A stretch of DNA of 64,000 bases from Bacillus massiliglaciei (GTDB taxonomy: Bacteria; Bacillota; Bacilli; Bacillales; DSM-1321), in NCBI RefSeq assembly GCF_900098925.1, contig NZ_LT622360.1, positions 108,384 through 172,383 on the forward strand, in the 5' to 3' direction. The notes under the pieces are model-generated. The model was not told the origin of the DNA and searched no databases. It saw only the letters and a list, made by a program, of their open reading frames with translations. This document shows positions 44,626 to 53,271 of the stretch, one piece after another (position 1 is the first letter of the stretch; every line of letters begins with the position of its first letter). The position numbers and the translations under genes were made by a program.

Positions 44626-45762
44626 ATGGAAGATGTATGGATAAAAATTGGATTTATGATTATAATCGGAGCCCTGATCGGAGGGTTTACCAATTTGCTG
44701 GCGATTCGAATGCTTTTCCGGCCTTATAAAGCGATTCATGTGTTCGGCAAGAGGCTTCCTTTCACACCGGGCCTGATTCCAAAACGGCAGGAGGAACTGG
44801 CTTCACAGCTGGGTAAATTGGTCGTTGAGCATTTAATTACTCCAGAGAGCATTGAAAGAAAAGTTTTGAACGGAACAGCACAGCAGAATTTGACGCGCTT
44901 TTTGCAGCGGGAAGCAAGAAATTTTCTTGCTTCAGAGCAAAGCTTGGATGAAATATTAAAGGAGTATGGGTTAGAGGACACGGCGAAATCTCTTGAAAGC
45001 AATGTGCAGCAATATGTACTTGCCCGTTATGACGCCTGGATGGATAAGAATCGTGACAAAAGTCTGGATGAACTTCTGCCTTCACAGCTTCAAGGAAAAG
45101 CTGCCGAGAGCATTCCGGCTGTGTCACAGTTTATAGTTTCCAAAGGAACAGAGTACTTTAACAGTCCTGCAGGCAAGGCACGTCTCGAAATTATGATCGA
45201 TGATTTCTTTAAGGAACGCGGAAAGATGATGAATTTGATCCAGATGTTCCTGGGAAATGAAAAAATTATCGATAAAATTCATCCGGAAATCATAAAGTTT
45301 TTACAACAGCCGCGTACATCGGAATTATTAACGGTGCTTATTCAGAAAGAGTGGGAAAACATCACCAAATGGAAGCTTAAACGTTTTGAGCAGGCCATTG
45401 GCAGCGATTCAATTAAGGAATCCTTGACGGCTGTGATCCCAGAGTTCATCCCAGTGTCATCTTTCATGAATCAGCCAATTGGTGATTGGGCTGTGAGGTT
45501 TGCCGATCCGCTGGCAGAGAAAGGGATTCCGGCCGCTGTTGAGAAATTGATTGCCTATATGATTACGCATATACAGCCAATGTTCAAAAAGCTCAGACTG
45601 GAAGAAATTGTGGAAGAACAAGTAGCATCCTATTCTGTTGTCAGATTGGAACAAATGGTTATATCGATTACGAAAAAAGAATTATCCATGATTACGTATC
45701 TCGGGGCACTTCTCGGCGGGATTATCGGATTATTCCAAGGGTTTGTCATGTTATTGCTGTAA
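44626..45762 (+). CDS. yheB: YheB, DUF445 (UPF0754) membrane protein
   Basis: ATG 44626 after AAAAGGAG gives 378 residues, matching B. subtilis YheB (377). The protein has a membrane helix at each end ([20 protein letters not shown] and the C-terminal [21 protein letters not shown]) and a long helical soluble part. The duplicated G-A-L-x-G-G-x-x-N/G motif is the DUF445 hallmark. Function unknown. Co-directional with yheA 61 nt downstream. Confidence 0.92.
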   Translation: MEDVWIKIGFMIIIGALIGGFTNLLAIRMLFRPYKAIHVFGKRLPFTPGLIPKRQEELASQLGKLVVEHLITPESIERKVLNGTAQQNLTRFLQREARNFLASEQSLDEILKEYGLEDTAKSLESNVQQYVLARYDAWMDKNRDKSLDELLPSQLQGKAAESIPAVSQFIVSKGTEYFNSPAGKARLEIMIDDFFKERGKMMNLIQMFLGNEKIIDKIHPEIIKFLQQPRTSELLTVLIQKEWENITKWKLKRFEQAIGSDSIKESLTAVIPEFIPVSSFMNQPIGDWAVRFADPLAEKGIPAAVEKLIAYMITHIQPMFKKLRLEEIVEEQVASYSVVRLEQMVISITKKELSMITYLGALLGGIIGLFQGFVMLLL

Positions 45763-45823
45763 AAGTGCGTTTCATTTGTTATAGTGGATGAGAAGTCCTG
45801 TATAAAGAGGAGGAATTTACTTA

Positions 45824-46174
45824 ATGAGCAACATTTACGATACGGCTTATGGAATGGAAAAGGCCATTCGAGACAGCAACGAATATGCGGATTTAAAGCG
45901 CCTGTATGAACTGGTGAACAGTGATGCATCAACAAAAGGGATGTTTGAAAACTTCCGTACTCTTCAAATGCAGCTGCAACAAAAGCAGATGATGGGAGAA
46001 GAGATTTCTCCTGAAGAAGTAGAACAGGCTCAAAAGACGGTTCAGCTTGTTCAGCAGAACCCAACTATTTCTCAATTGATGGAAGCAGAGCAAAGGATGA
46101 GCCTGGTGATTGCGGATTTAAATAAAATCATCATGAAGCCTTTGGAAGAGCTTTACGGTCCTTCAGATAAATAA
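45824..46174 (+). CDS. yheA: YheA (UPF0342, DUF964, YlbF/YmcA-fold family)
   Basis: The 116-residue helical protein is a full-length YheA: start IYDTAYGMEKAIRDSNEY, centre FRTLQMQLQQKQMMGEEI, and DLNKIIMKPLEELYG. The family shares the Com_YlbF fold with YlbF and YmcA of the RNA-processing Y-complex, but YheA has no proven role there. AGGAGG precedes the ATG. Confidence 0.95.
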   Translation: MSNIYDTAYGMEKAIRDSNEYADLKRLYELVNSDASTKGMFENFRTLQMQLQQKQMMGEEISPEEVEQAQKTVQLVQQNPTISQLMEAEQRMSLVIADLNKIIMKPLEELYGPSDK

Positions 46175-46186
46175 GGACGGAAATAT

Positions 46187-46225
46187 AAAAGACAGGCCGA
46201 GATTTATTTCTCTGCCTGTCTTTTT
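46187..46225 (+). terminator. Terminator of yheBA
   Basis: AAAAGACAGGC.GAGA pairs with TCTC.GCCTGTCTTTTT. Confidence 0.92.
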
Positions 46226-46349
46226 CTTTGCCGTAATGAAGATTAGACGATAGATGGATGACGCCGCCAAGAAAGGTAATACGTTCTATGTCTTTTTGTA
46301 TCTGCATACAAATAAGAAAGGACACATGACAGATGGGGGAGAGATCAGC

Positions 46350-47216
46350 ATGGTGTATCGTTTGCTTGCGGTTAATATTGATGGGACGCTGCTTCAATCA
46401 AATGGCCGTTTAAATAAATTGACGAAAGAAGCGATTGAATATGTTCACCAAAAAGGTGTCCATGTTTCGCTTGTCACTTCAAGGAACTATCATTCGGCTA
46501 AAAAGGTGGCAAAGGCTTTAAAAATTAAGCCAATGATTATTGCCCATCACGGTGCATTCGTCGGACAGACGATTGATAAGCCGATTTTCATAAAAAGAAT
46601 GTCTGAAGAATTAACGCTTGAACTAGTTCAGCTGCTTGAAAAAACAGAATGTCAAATACAGCTTGTGCATGAAAAACGTTCGGTTGGAAACCGAGTCAAC
46701 GTTCCTGAAAATTTATTGGGAAAGGCCGTCTTTTCTCCTTATGAACAAAATCTTTATTCTCAAGAGTTTGTAGATCTTATAAGTGAAGAACTTGCCTTAA
46801 ACCCCTTCGCAGCTACGAAGGTTGAGACTGTATTCGCATCTAGGAGTGAAAAGCAGGAGATGATCGGCTTATTGAAGGAACTGTTTCCTGAAGTGGGAAT
46901 CATTCAAACAGGAGATTTAAAACTGACTCTTGTCCCGAAAGGCGTCGCTAAATGGAATGGGTTATTATATCTGGCCGACTATCTGGGAGTAAAGCGGAGT
47001 GAAATAGTGGCAATCGGGGACGGTCTCGACGATTTAGAGATGATTGCAGGAAGCGGGCTCGGAGTGGCGATGGGAAATGCTGAACCTGAAGTTAAACGGG
47101 CTGCTAAGTGGGTCACCCGGACCAATGATGAACAGGGAGTTGCATACATGCTAAAGGAATTTTTCAGAAAGCAGCATCCTATTGATTTTTTGATGAAGAT
47201 GAATATGCTGAAATGA
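46350..47216 (+). CDS. yhaX: Cof-type HAD hydrolase YhaX
   Basis: ATG 46350 after GGGGGAGAG gives 288 residues, equal to B. subtilis YhaX. HAD motifs: LLAVNIDGTLLQ (motif I, with Asn in place of the first nucleophile Asp of DxD; the second Asp is present), SLVTSRNYHSA (motif II Thr/Ser), and AIGDGLDDLEMI (motif IV). The Asn in place of the nucleophilic Asp is unusual and could abolish phosphatase activity. In B. subtilis YhaX is a sporulation/stress protein of this family. Located between yheA and the urease cluster. Confidence 0.88.
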   Translation: MVYRLLAVNIDGTLLQSNGRLNKLTKEAIEYVHQKGVHVSLVTSRNYHSAKKVAKALKIKPMIIAHHGAFVGQTIDKPIFIKRMSEELTLELVQLLEKTECQIQLVHEKRSVGNRVNVPENLLGKAVFSPYEQNLYSQEFVDLISEELALNPFAATKVETVFASRSEKQEMIGLLKELFPEVGIIQTGDLKLTLVPKGVAKWNGLLYLADYLGVKRSEIVAIGDGLDDLEMIAGSGLGVAMGNAEPEVKRAAKWVTRTNDEQGVAYMLKEFFRKQHPIDFLMKMNMLK

Positions 47217-47320
47217 GAGGGCTGGCCAAAGCCCTTCTTTAGATAAGGACAATTGGCTGTTCCTGGGGGCCGGTATGAGCGAGAGGCAGCAGGCATGACC
47301 CGTGTCCGGGAAGTATAAAA

Positions 47321-47350
47321 AAATCAAATTCCCCTTGAGAAATTTGATTT
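47321..47350. terminator. AT-rich hairpin similar to the bmr terminator
   Basis: AAATCAAATT pairs with AATTTGATTT over CCCCTTGAGA. It lies 100 nt after yhaX and closely resembles the hairpin at 30526-30566. Confidence 0.55.
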
Positions 47351-47351
47351 C

Positions 47352-47400
47352 AGAGTGCAGGCAAACTCGAAGAATTACGAGTTTGCCTGCACTCTTTTTT
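47352..47400 (+). terminator. Perfect 18-bp stem with T tract
   Basis: The arm at 47352-47369 (AGAGTGCAGGCAAACTCG) is the exact reverse complement of 47378-47395, followed by TTTTT. It is a strong intrinsic terminator for yhaX transcription. Confidence 0.9.
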
Positions 47401-47425
47401 ATTTAAAAATAAAATGATTGCGTAG

Positions 47426-47505
47426 GTTGATTTCCACTCCGGGTGGGCGCTTTTCTCGCTGGAGTCTCCCCGCGCCCTGAAAGCAAGTGCGGAGTGGAAA
47501 TCAAC
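47426..47505. repeat. 80-bp inverted-repeat element (REP/MITE-like)
   Basis: The ends GTTGATTTCCACTCCG and CGGAGTGGAAATCAAC are perfect 16-bp inverted copies. Inside are further complementary parts (GGGCGC with GCGCCC). The GATTTCC.CTCC start and internal GC-rich arms recall small palindromic repeats dispersed in many Bacillaceae genomes. No second copy is in this window. Confidence 0.6.
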
Positions 47506-47593
47506 GAATTGTAACCGCAATTTCATCCGAAATGACCAAAAGCAACGAGGGGGAGAGCCTCTCAATGCCTCTATTTATTCTTGTCCCGGCATT

Positions 47594-48049
47594 TTATGCA
47601 TTCTTTTTGACCAGCCGTTTCATGGCATGGATTTGTCCAAGATGGTTCATCTCGTGAATGACGGTTAGAGAAACCAATTCACCGTAGGTTTCGAATTGCA
47701 TAAATGGCTGTTCGAGTTTCTCGCTCAGCCGTTCTTCTGGAATGGTAAGGAGTCTTTCCAGCTGTTCTTCCAATTTATCCTTCAATTCATTCATGGAAGG
47801 GACGTCGTCTGTCCAGTCGGATGGCTTTGAACCATATCCAAATAGTTTTTCGTATTCGGCAGGAAGATTTCCTGTATACGGAAAGCCAAGCAAAAACTTC
47901 TCGGCAGTTGTCAATACGTGCCCGATATGCCAATGAATCGTATTATTGAATCCTTCAGGCTGCACATCTGCTTCTTCGGCGCTGATATCCGCAAGCTCCT
48001 GCAGAAAATTCCTGCGCATCATCTCTAACTGTCTTTTTACATAGTCCAT
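47594..48049 (-). CDS. DinB-superfamily protein
   Basis: ATG 48049 after GGAGGT gives 151 residues. The four-helix DinB fold is suggested by the metal-ligand histidines: HWHIGHVLTTAEKFLLG (about residues 40-56) and HEMNHLGQIHAMKR near the end. Such proteins bind Ni or Zn and some are thiol-dependent transferases (bacillithiol S-transferase clan). Substrate unknown. Divergent from ureA. Confidence 0.85.
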   Translation of the reverse strand: MDYVKRQLEMMRRNFLQELADISAEEADVQPEGFNNTIHWHIGHVLTTAEKFLLGFPYTGNLPAEYEKLFGYGSKPSDWTDDVPSMNELKDKLEEQLERLLTIPEERLSEKLEQPFMQFETYGELVSLTVIHEMNHLGQIHAMKRLVKKNA

Positions 48050-48129
48050 AGTCTTTACCTCCAATCTTCTCCTTTAAATTATAACGGTATCCTGCGCTGC
48101 ACCGCAAATAATCAGCAATTAGGCGGCTC

Positions 48130-48157
48130 TTGAAAATATCAGAAAATTATATATAAT
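48130..48157 (+). promoter_or_regulatory. Sigma-A promoter of the urease operon
   Basis: TTGAAA and TATAAT are spaced by 16 bp, about 60 bp before ureA. Confidence 0.75.
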
Positions 48158-48164
48158 GAAAATA

Positions 48165-48181
48165 CGTTAGTTAATATTACA
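48165..48181 (+). promoter_or_regulatory. TnrA/GlnR box downstream of the urease promoter
   Basis: CGTTAGTTAATATTACA matches the TGTNANAWWWTNTNACA consensus except at two of 13 fixed positions. Its place just after the -10 box suits repression, as by GlnR under nitrogen excess. Confidence 0.65.
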
Positions 48182-48218
48182 TAGCATGGTTATTTAATTT
48201 ACATAAAGGAGAGCTGAG

Positions 48219-48521
48219 ATGCGCTTAACCTCAAGGGAACAAGAAAAATTAATGGTCGTTGTAGCTGCCGATCTGGCCAGAAGGAGAATGCAGCGCGGCC
48301 TGAAATTGAATTATCCGGAAGCCGTCGCTATCATTACCTATGAAATTGTGGAAGGGGCCAGAGATGGTAAAACGGTTGCGGAGCTTATGCAATACGGAAA
48401 AACGATTTTATCAAGCGAGGATGTGATGGAAGGGGTTGGAGAAATGATTCATGATATTCAGGTGGAAGCGACATTTCCGGATGGGACAAAATTGGTGACT
48501 GTCCATAATCCTATCCAGTGA
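48219..48521 (+). CDS. ureA: Urease subunit gamma
   Basis: The 100-residue product ([20 protein letters not shown] to VTVHNPI) is a typical full-length gamma subunit. It assembles with UreB and UreC as (alpha-beta-gamma)3 complexes in the cytoplasm to hydrolyse urea to ammonia and carbamate. AAAGGAG precedes the ATG. First gene of a seven-gene urease cluster. Confidence 0.97.
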   Translation: MRLTSREQEKLMVVVAADLARRRMQRGLKLNYPEAVAIITYEIVEGARDGKTVAELMQYGKTILSSEDVMEGVGEMIHDIQVEATFPDGTKLVTVHNPIQ

Positions 48522-48543
48522 TAAAGAAAAGGAGGATTCTGCT

Positions 48544-48852
48544 ATGAAGCCCGGAGAGTATATTTTGAAGCAAGAACCCGTTATCTGCAATGCAGGGAAA
48601 CCGGTCACTCTGATCAAGGTTGTCAATCGGGGGGACCGCCCGGTGCAGATTGGCTCGCATTTTCATTTTTACGAAGTGAATGAAGCGTTAGAGTTTGACC
48701 GGGAAGATGCACTTGGACAGCATCTTAATATACCGGCTGGAACGGCTGTCCGTTTTGAACCGGGAGATCCAAAGGAAGTAGAATTGGTTCCTTTTGGGGG
48801 AGAGAAGGCAATTTACGGGCTGAACAATAAGACTAACCGGATTATTGGATAA
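48544..48852 (+). CDS. ureB: Urease subunit beta
   Basis: The 102-residue protein contains the conserved [17 protein letters not shown] and [17 protein letters not shown] segments of the urease beta subunit. The separate ureA and ureB genes are the usual bacterial arrangement. AAAGGAGG precedes the ATG; the gap to ureC is 14 nt. Confidence 0.97.
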   Translation: MKPGEYILKQEPVICNAGKPVTLIKVVNRGDRPVQIGSHFHFYEVNEALEFDREDALGQHLNIPAGTAVRFEPGDPKEVELVPFGGEKAIYGLNNKTNRIIG

Positions 48853-48866
48853 GGGAGGAATGGCAA

Positions 48867-50576
48867 GTGAGCCATGAAATGTCACGAAGGCAATATGCGG
48901 ATATGTTCGGCCCGACTAAAGGAGATCTTGTCCGTCTGGCTGATACGGATCTGTTTATAGAAATAGAGGAAGATCTTACTCAATACGGGGATGAGGTGAA
49001 GTTCGGGGGCGGAAAAGTGATTCGCGACGGAATGGGACAGCATCCTCTGGCTCTCAGGGATGAAGTGATGGACCTTGTTCTGACGAATGCGACGATTGTA
49101 GATTACACCGGAATTATTAAAGCAGATATCGGGGTGAAGGACGGAAGGATTGCCGCCATTGGCAAAGCGGGAAATCCTCTTTTAATGGATGGAGTGACGA
49201 TAGTGATCGGGGCAGCGACCGAAATTATTGCTGCTGAGGGCCTGATTGTTACAGCGGGAGGCATTGATGCCCATATCCATTTTATTGCCCCGCAGCAAAT
49301 TGAGACAGCTTTGACGAGCGGGGTTACGACTATGATTGGAGGCGGAACAGGACCTGCAACCGGGACAAATGCAACGACCTGTACGCCCGGAAAATGGAAT
49401 ATTCACAGAATGCTTGAAGCAGCTGATCATTTCCCTATGAATCTTGGTTTCTTAGGAAAAGGAAATGCCTCTTCCAAAGAGCCTTTGATCGAACAAATCG
49501 AGGCCGGAGCGATCGGTCTTAAGCTGCATGAAGATTGGGGAACAACGGCTGCAGCGATCGATGCCTGTCTGACAGCGGCCGATGAATATGATGTTCAGGT
49601 TGCCATACATACGGATACGCTGAATGAAGGGGGCTTTGTGGAAGATACGATGAAAGCCATCGGCGGCAGAGTCATCCATACATACCATACAGAAGGAGCG
49701 GGGGGAGGCCACGCCCCGGATATTATTAAAGCGGCCAGCTATCCAAACGTTCTCCCGTCTTCTACGAATCCAACAAGGCCTTATACCATCAATACGCTCG
49801 AGGAACATTTGGACATGCTGATGGTCTGTCATCATTTAGACCCCTCCGTACCGGAGGATATTGCCTTCGCCGATTCACGCATTCGTAAAGAGACTATAGC
49901 AGCAGAGGATATATTGCATGATTTAGGTGTGTTCAGCATGATCAGCTCGGATTCTCAGGCCATGGGCCGGGTAGGAGAAGTCATCATGAGAACCTGGCAG
50001 ACAGCTGATAAAATGAAAAAACAGCGCGGGAAAATGAAAGAAGAAACACGGACAGGAGATAATTTTCGAGTCAAACGGTATATTGCCAAATACACAATCA
50101 ACCCGGCGCTGACCCATGGGATTTCCGATGAAGTTGGTTCGGTGGAAGTCGGCAAACTTGCTGACCTGGTCGTCTGGGATCCTGCCTTCTTCGGAGTGAA
50201 GCCTGATTTGGTTATTAAAGGCGGAATGATTGCTCACAGCGTTATGGGTGATCCGAATGCTTCAATCCCCACGCCTCAGCCTGTTTTATACAGACCAATG
50301 TTTGCAAGCTTTGGGAAAGCCGTTCATCAAACATCCGTCACATTTATCTCACAATCGGCTTATGAAAAAGGAGTGCATAAAGAACTGGGATTAAAGAAAA
50401 TGGTGAAAGCTGTTACGAATGTTCGAAATCTAAAAAAAAGTAATATGAAGCTAAATGGAGAAACGCCGGAAATTGAGGTGGATCCGCAAACGTATGAAGT
50501 CAAGGTAGACGGTGAATTGATTTATTGCGAACCGGCCGAGGTGCTGCCGATGGCACAGCGTTATTTCTTATTTTGA
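48867..50576 (+). CDS. ureC: Urease subunit alpha (catalytic, nickel)
   Basis: The 569-residue catalytic subunit starts at GTG 48867, 8 nt after GGGAGG. Nickel ligands are visible: [10 protein letters not shown] (two His), GLKLHEDWG (carbamylated Lys), [10 protein letters not shown] and [15 protein letters not shown] (His), and SSDSQAMGR (Asp). The mobile-flap MVCHHLD with its Cys and catalytic His is intact. All active-site residues are present, so an active enzyme is expected once the UreDEFG proteins insert nickel. Confidence 0.97.
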   Translation: MSHEMSRRQYADMFGPTKGDLVRLADTDLFIEIEEDLTQYGDEVKFGGGKVIRDGMGQHPLALRDEVMDLVLTNATIVDYTGIIKADIGVKDGRIAAIGKAGNPLLMDGVTIVIGAATEIIAAEGLIVTAGGIDAHIHFIAPQQIETALTSGVTTMIGGGTGPATGTNATTCTPGKWNIHRMLEAADHFPMNLGFLGKGNASSKEPLIEQIEAGAIGLKLHEDWGTTAAAIDACLTAADEYDVQVAIHTDTLNEGGFVEDTMKAIGGRVIHTYHTEGAGGGHAPDIIKAASYPNVLPSSTNPTRPYTINTLEEHLDMLMVCHHLDPSVPEDIAFADSRIRKETIAAEDILHDLGVFSMISSDSQAMGRVGEVIMRTWQTADKMKKQRGKMKEETRTGDNFRVKRYIAKYTINPALTHGISDEVGSVEVGKLADLVVWDPAFFGVKPDLVIKGGMIAHSVMGDPNASIPTPQPVLYRPMFASFGKAVHQTSVTFISQSAYEKGVHKELGLKKMVKAVTNVRNLKKSNMKLNGETPEIEVDPQTYEVKVDGELIYCEPAEVLPMAQRYFLF

Positions 50577-50585
50577 GGTGAAAGT

Positions 50586-51032
50586 ATGATAGTAGAAAAA
50601 GTGATTGGCAATATACACACGGTAAACGAGTGGACAGGCCATACGGAAAAGATTTATTTAGAAAGCGATTCTTTAAGGAAAAGAATTCAGCGCGTAACAA
50701 CTGACCATGGAAATGTCATTGGTATCAGACTCTTGGAGAACAAAGATCTAAGGGACGGAGATATTCTTCATCAGGATGAAAAAAATCGGATTGTGATATC
50801 GACTTTGGCGGATGATGTGCTGACCATCCTGCCGGAATCCATTGGGCAAATGGGTGAGATTGCGCATCAGTTAGGCAACCGGCACTTGCCTGCCCAATTT
50901 GAAGGCGATGAAATGATTGTCCAATATGATTATCTGGTGGAAGAACTGTTAGCAGAGCTGGGAATTCCTTATAAACGGGAAAAGAGAAAAGTCAGACAGG
51001 CTTTTCGTCACATTGGCCATTCTCATGAATGA
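50586..51032 (+). CDS. ureE: Urease accessory protein UreE (nickel metallochaperone)
   Basis: The 148-residue protein has the UreE layout: an N-terminal peptide-binding domain and a C-terminal metal-binding domain with [23 protein letters not shown], which includes the dimer-interface nickel His. The C-terminus is only mildly His-rich (FRHIGHSHE), not a long His tail. GAGGTG precedes the ATG. Overlaps ureF. Confidence 0.95.
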   Translation: MIVEKVIGNIHTVNEWTGHTEKIYLESDSLRKRIQRVTTDHGNVIGIRLLENKDLRDGDILHQDEKNRIVISTLADDVLTILPESIGQMGEIAHQLGNRHLPAQFEGDEMIVQYDYLVEELLAELGIPYKREKRKVRQAFRHIGHSHE

Positions 51033-51711
51033 GGGTATTTTCCCGCTGCTGCAGCTGTGTGATTCGAATTTTCCTTCAGGAGCCTTTTCCCATTCGTTTG
51101 GGATGGAAACATATATTCAGGAAGGGAAAATTGTCGATTCTTTGACATTCCAAGAGTTCCTGGGAGTGTATATTGCCCATACGCTTGTATATAACGATGG
51201 ACTTGCCTGCAAAATGGCCTATGATTACCTGGAAAATAATGAATGGGAAAAAATATGGGAGCTGGATGAGATCCTTTTTACTGGCAATGCTCCTTCCGAA
51301 TCAAGAGAGGGGACAAGAAGAATAGGCCAGCAGATGGCCAAGCTCTGTTTAGAGCTTTATCCATCAGAAGCTTTAGCTGCTTATTATCAAAGAATGAAAC
51401 AAAAAGAGAGCTGCGGTCATTCAGCAATTGTCTTTGCTCTCGTATGCTGTAAATTGGATTATCCCAGCAGCCTTGCCATCGAAGCCTGTCTTTATGCTGC
51501 AGTGTCATCCTTAATTCAGAATGCAGTAAGAGGAATTCCATTGGGACAGACGGCGGGGCAGAAGCTGCTGATTTGGGCACACGGAGAAATCCAGAAGGCA
51601 GCCAGGCTTGCAGCTAAACTGGATAGCGGTGATCTGGGGAGGACTCAACCGGGACTTGAAATTTCCCAAATGAGACATGAAAGATTAAATGTACGACTAT
51701 TTATGAGCTGA
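51025..51711 (+). CDS. ureF: Urease accessory protein UreF
   Basis: The 228-residue helical protein has the UreF hallmark [25 protein letters not shown] at its start and ends in [16 protein letters not shown]. It links UreD and UreG in the nickel-insertion complex. I chose ATG 51025, overlapping the ureE stop by 8 nt, because it gives the family's usual start; ATG 51013 is also in frame. Confidence 0.93.
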   Translation: MNEGIFPLLQLCDSNFPSGAFSHSFGMETYIQEGKIVDSLTFQEFLGVYIAHTLVYNDGLACKMAYDYLENNEWEKIWELDEILFTGNAPSESREGTRRIGQQMAKLCLELYPSEALAAYYQRMKQKESCGHSAIVFALVCCKLDYPSSLAIEACLYAAVSSLIQNAVRGIPLGQTAGQKLLIWAHGEIQKAARLAAKLDSGDLGRTQPGLEISQMRHERLNVRLFMS

Positions 51712-51726
51712 CAGAAGGAGAGGTGA

Positions 51727-51746
51727 AGGCCTGGAACAGCAGGCCT
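51727..51746 (+). other. Hairpin just before ureG
   Basis: AGGCCTG pairs perfectly with CAGGCCT over a 6-nt loop, 5 nt before the ureG start region. There is no T tract. It may affect ureG translation or transcript processing. Confidence 0.4.
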
Positions 51747-51751
51747 GAAAG

Positions 51752-52369
51752 ATGAGCGGAATTGTAAAAATCGGAATTGGCGGACCCGTGGGAGCCGGAA
51801 AGACCATGCTGGTTGAAAAACTGACGCGTGCAATGGAAAAAGATGTGAATATGGCGGTTGTGACCAATGATATTTATACAAAAGAGGATGCTTTGTTTTT
51901 GATGAGAAACGGCGTATTGCCGGAGGATCGTATTATTGGAGTGGAGACAGGAGGATGTCCGCATACAGCTATTCGAGAGGACGCATCCATGAATTTTGCA
52001 GCGATTGAAGAACTTACGGATCGTCATGAGGGGCTCGAATTAGTTTTTGTAGAAAGCGGAGGTGACAATCTGGCAGCTACATTCAGTCCTGAGCTTGTGG
52101 ATTTTTCCATCTATATCATCGATGTAGCGCAGGGAGAAAAAATTCCTCGTAAAGGCGGACAGGGAATGATCAAGTCTGACCTGTTTATCATCAATAAAAT
52201 CGATTTGGCTCCATATGTCGGGGCAAGCCTCGAGGTGATGGAACAAGATACCTTGGCAACAAGAGGAAACAAGCCATTTTTCTTCACAAACCTTAAGACC
52301 GGGCAGGGCTTGGATGATGTCATCCAATGGATCAAGTCTGAAGCTTTTCTGATTGGGATTGACCAATGA
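51752..52369 (+). CDS. ureG: Urease accessory GTPase UreG
   Basis: The 205-residue SIMIBI GTPase has a P-loop ([17 protein letters not shown]), the nickel-binding [19 protein letters not shown] (Cys-Pro-His), a Walker B-type [18 protein letters not shown] and the NKID base motif (IINKIDLA). It supplies nickel to urease with GTP hydrolysis. Its ribosome binding site is weak (TGAAAG) and is preceded by a hairpin. The stop overlaps ureD. Confidence 0.96.
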   Translation: MSGIVKIGIGGPVGAGKTMLVEKLTRAMEKDVNMAVVTNDIYTKEDALFLMRNGVLPEDRIIGVETGGCPHTAIREDASMNFAAIEELTDRHEGLELVFVESGGDNLAATFSPELVDFSIYIIDVAQGEKIPRKGGQGMIKSDLFIINKIDLAPYVGASLEVMEQDTLATRGNKPFFFTNLKTGQGLDDVIQWIKSEAFLIGIDQ

Positions 52370-53181
52370 CGCTGACAGGGAAACTGGTATTGAAGGCGGC
52401 TGAAAAAAATGGACGGACCATTTTGACAGATACATATTTTGATGGGGCCTTCAAACTGTCCCGGCCGGTTTTTTTTGATGATCAGGTTCCAACCTATTTT
52501 TTGATTCATGTGGGCGGCGGATATGTAAGCGGAGATACCTATCACCAGTCTTTTCATCTGGAAGAAGGAGCAGAGCTGACGCTGACAACCCAGTCCGCTG
52601 CCAAAGTCTATAAGACTACAGGAGGTCCTGCACGGCAGCATACTGATATTTATTTGGGACAGGACAGTTTTTTGACCCTGCTTCAGGATCCGGTGATAGC
52701 TTTTGAGCATGCAAGATATGCACAGGAAACGGCAGTAAGAATGGAAAAAGGATCCGGTTTGATACTGACGGACATTTTTACTCCGGGATGGTCGGAGGAC
52801 CGGCGGGAATTTAGCTATGACTGGATACGCTCCAGGATGGATGTGTTTTATGAAGGAAAAAGAATTATCTATGATAATCTTGTGCTCCAGAGAGAAGATC
52901 TATTATCTTCCATGCTGCAGCTTGAAGGGTTCACTCATTACGGTTCATTATTGTTTATTCATGAGGAGCTCAATGAAACGGTGATGGAAATGATTTGGGG
53001 GAAGGCAGAAAGCTTTCAGGGAATCCGGGCAGGCATGTCCCGCCTGACGGTGAATGGATTTTTCTTAAGGATATTAGCGAACCAGACACAGGTCATTGAA
53101 AAGGCATTCTCTGAATGTGAAACGATTCTCAGAAAGAAAGTGTTAAAAAAGATGACCGGGGTTTTTTACCGCAAATACTAA
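52366..53181 (+). CDS. ureD: Urease accessory protein UreD (UreH)
   Basis: The 271-residue beta-rich protein contains the conserved [37 protein letters not shown] and [14 protein letters not shown] segments of UreD/UreH, the scaffold of the nickel-loading complex. It starts in an ATGA overlap with ureG and is last in the cluster. No terminator is obvious before hemZ. Confidence 0.95.
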   Translation: MTLTGKLVLKAAEKNGRTILTDTYFDGAFKLSRPVFFDDQVPTYFLIHVGGGYVSGDTYHQSFHLEEGAELTLTTQSAAKVYKTTGGPARQHTDIYLGQDSFLTLLQDPVIAFEHARYAQETAVRMEKGSGLILTDIFTPGWSEDRREFSYDWIRSRMDVFYEGKRIIYDNLVLQREDLLSSMLQLEGFTHYGSLLFIHEELNETVMEMIWGKAESFQGIRAGMSRLTVNGFFLRILANQTQVIEKAFSECETILRKKVLKKMTGVFYRKY

Positions 53182-53271
53182 AGAGGCCGGCGTCATGGCA
53201 GTTGACCAGAATATGCTGATTGGGTAAACTTATAAGATATTTTAAAATCAGCATACAGATAGGTGATTATC

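Noticed and set aside
49452-49835. Minus-strand frame inside ureC
   Set aside because: Antisense to a highly conserved urease sequence, with no ribosome site or known motif.
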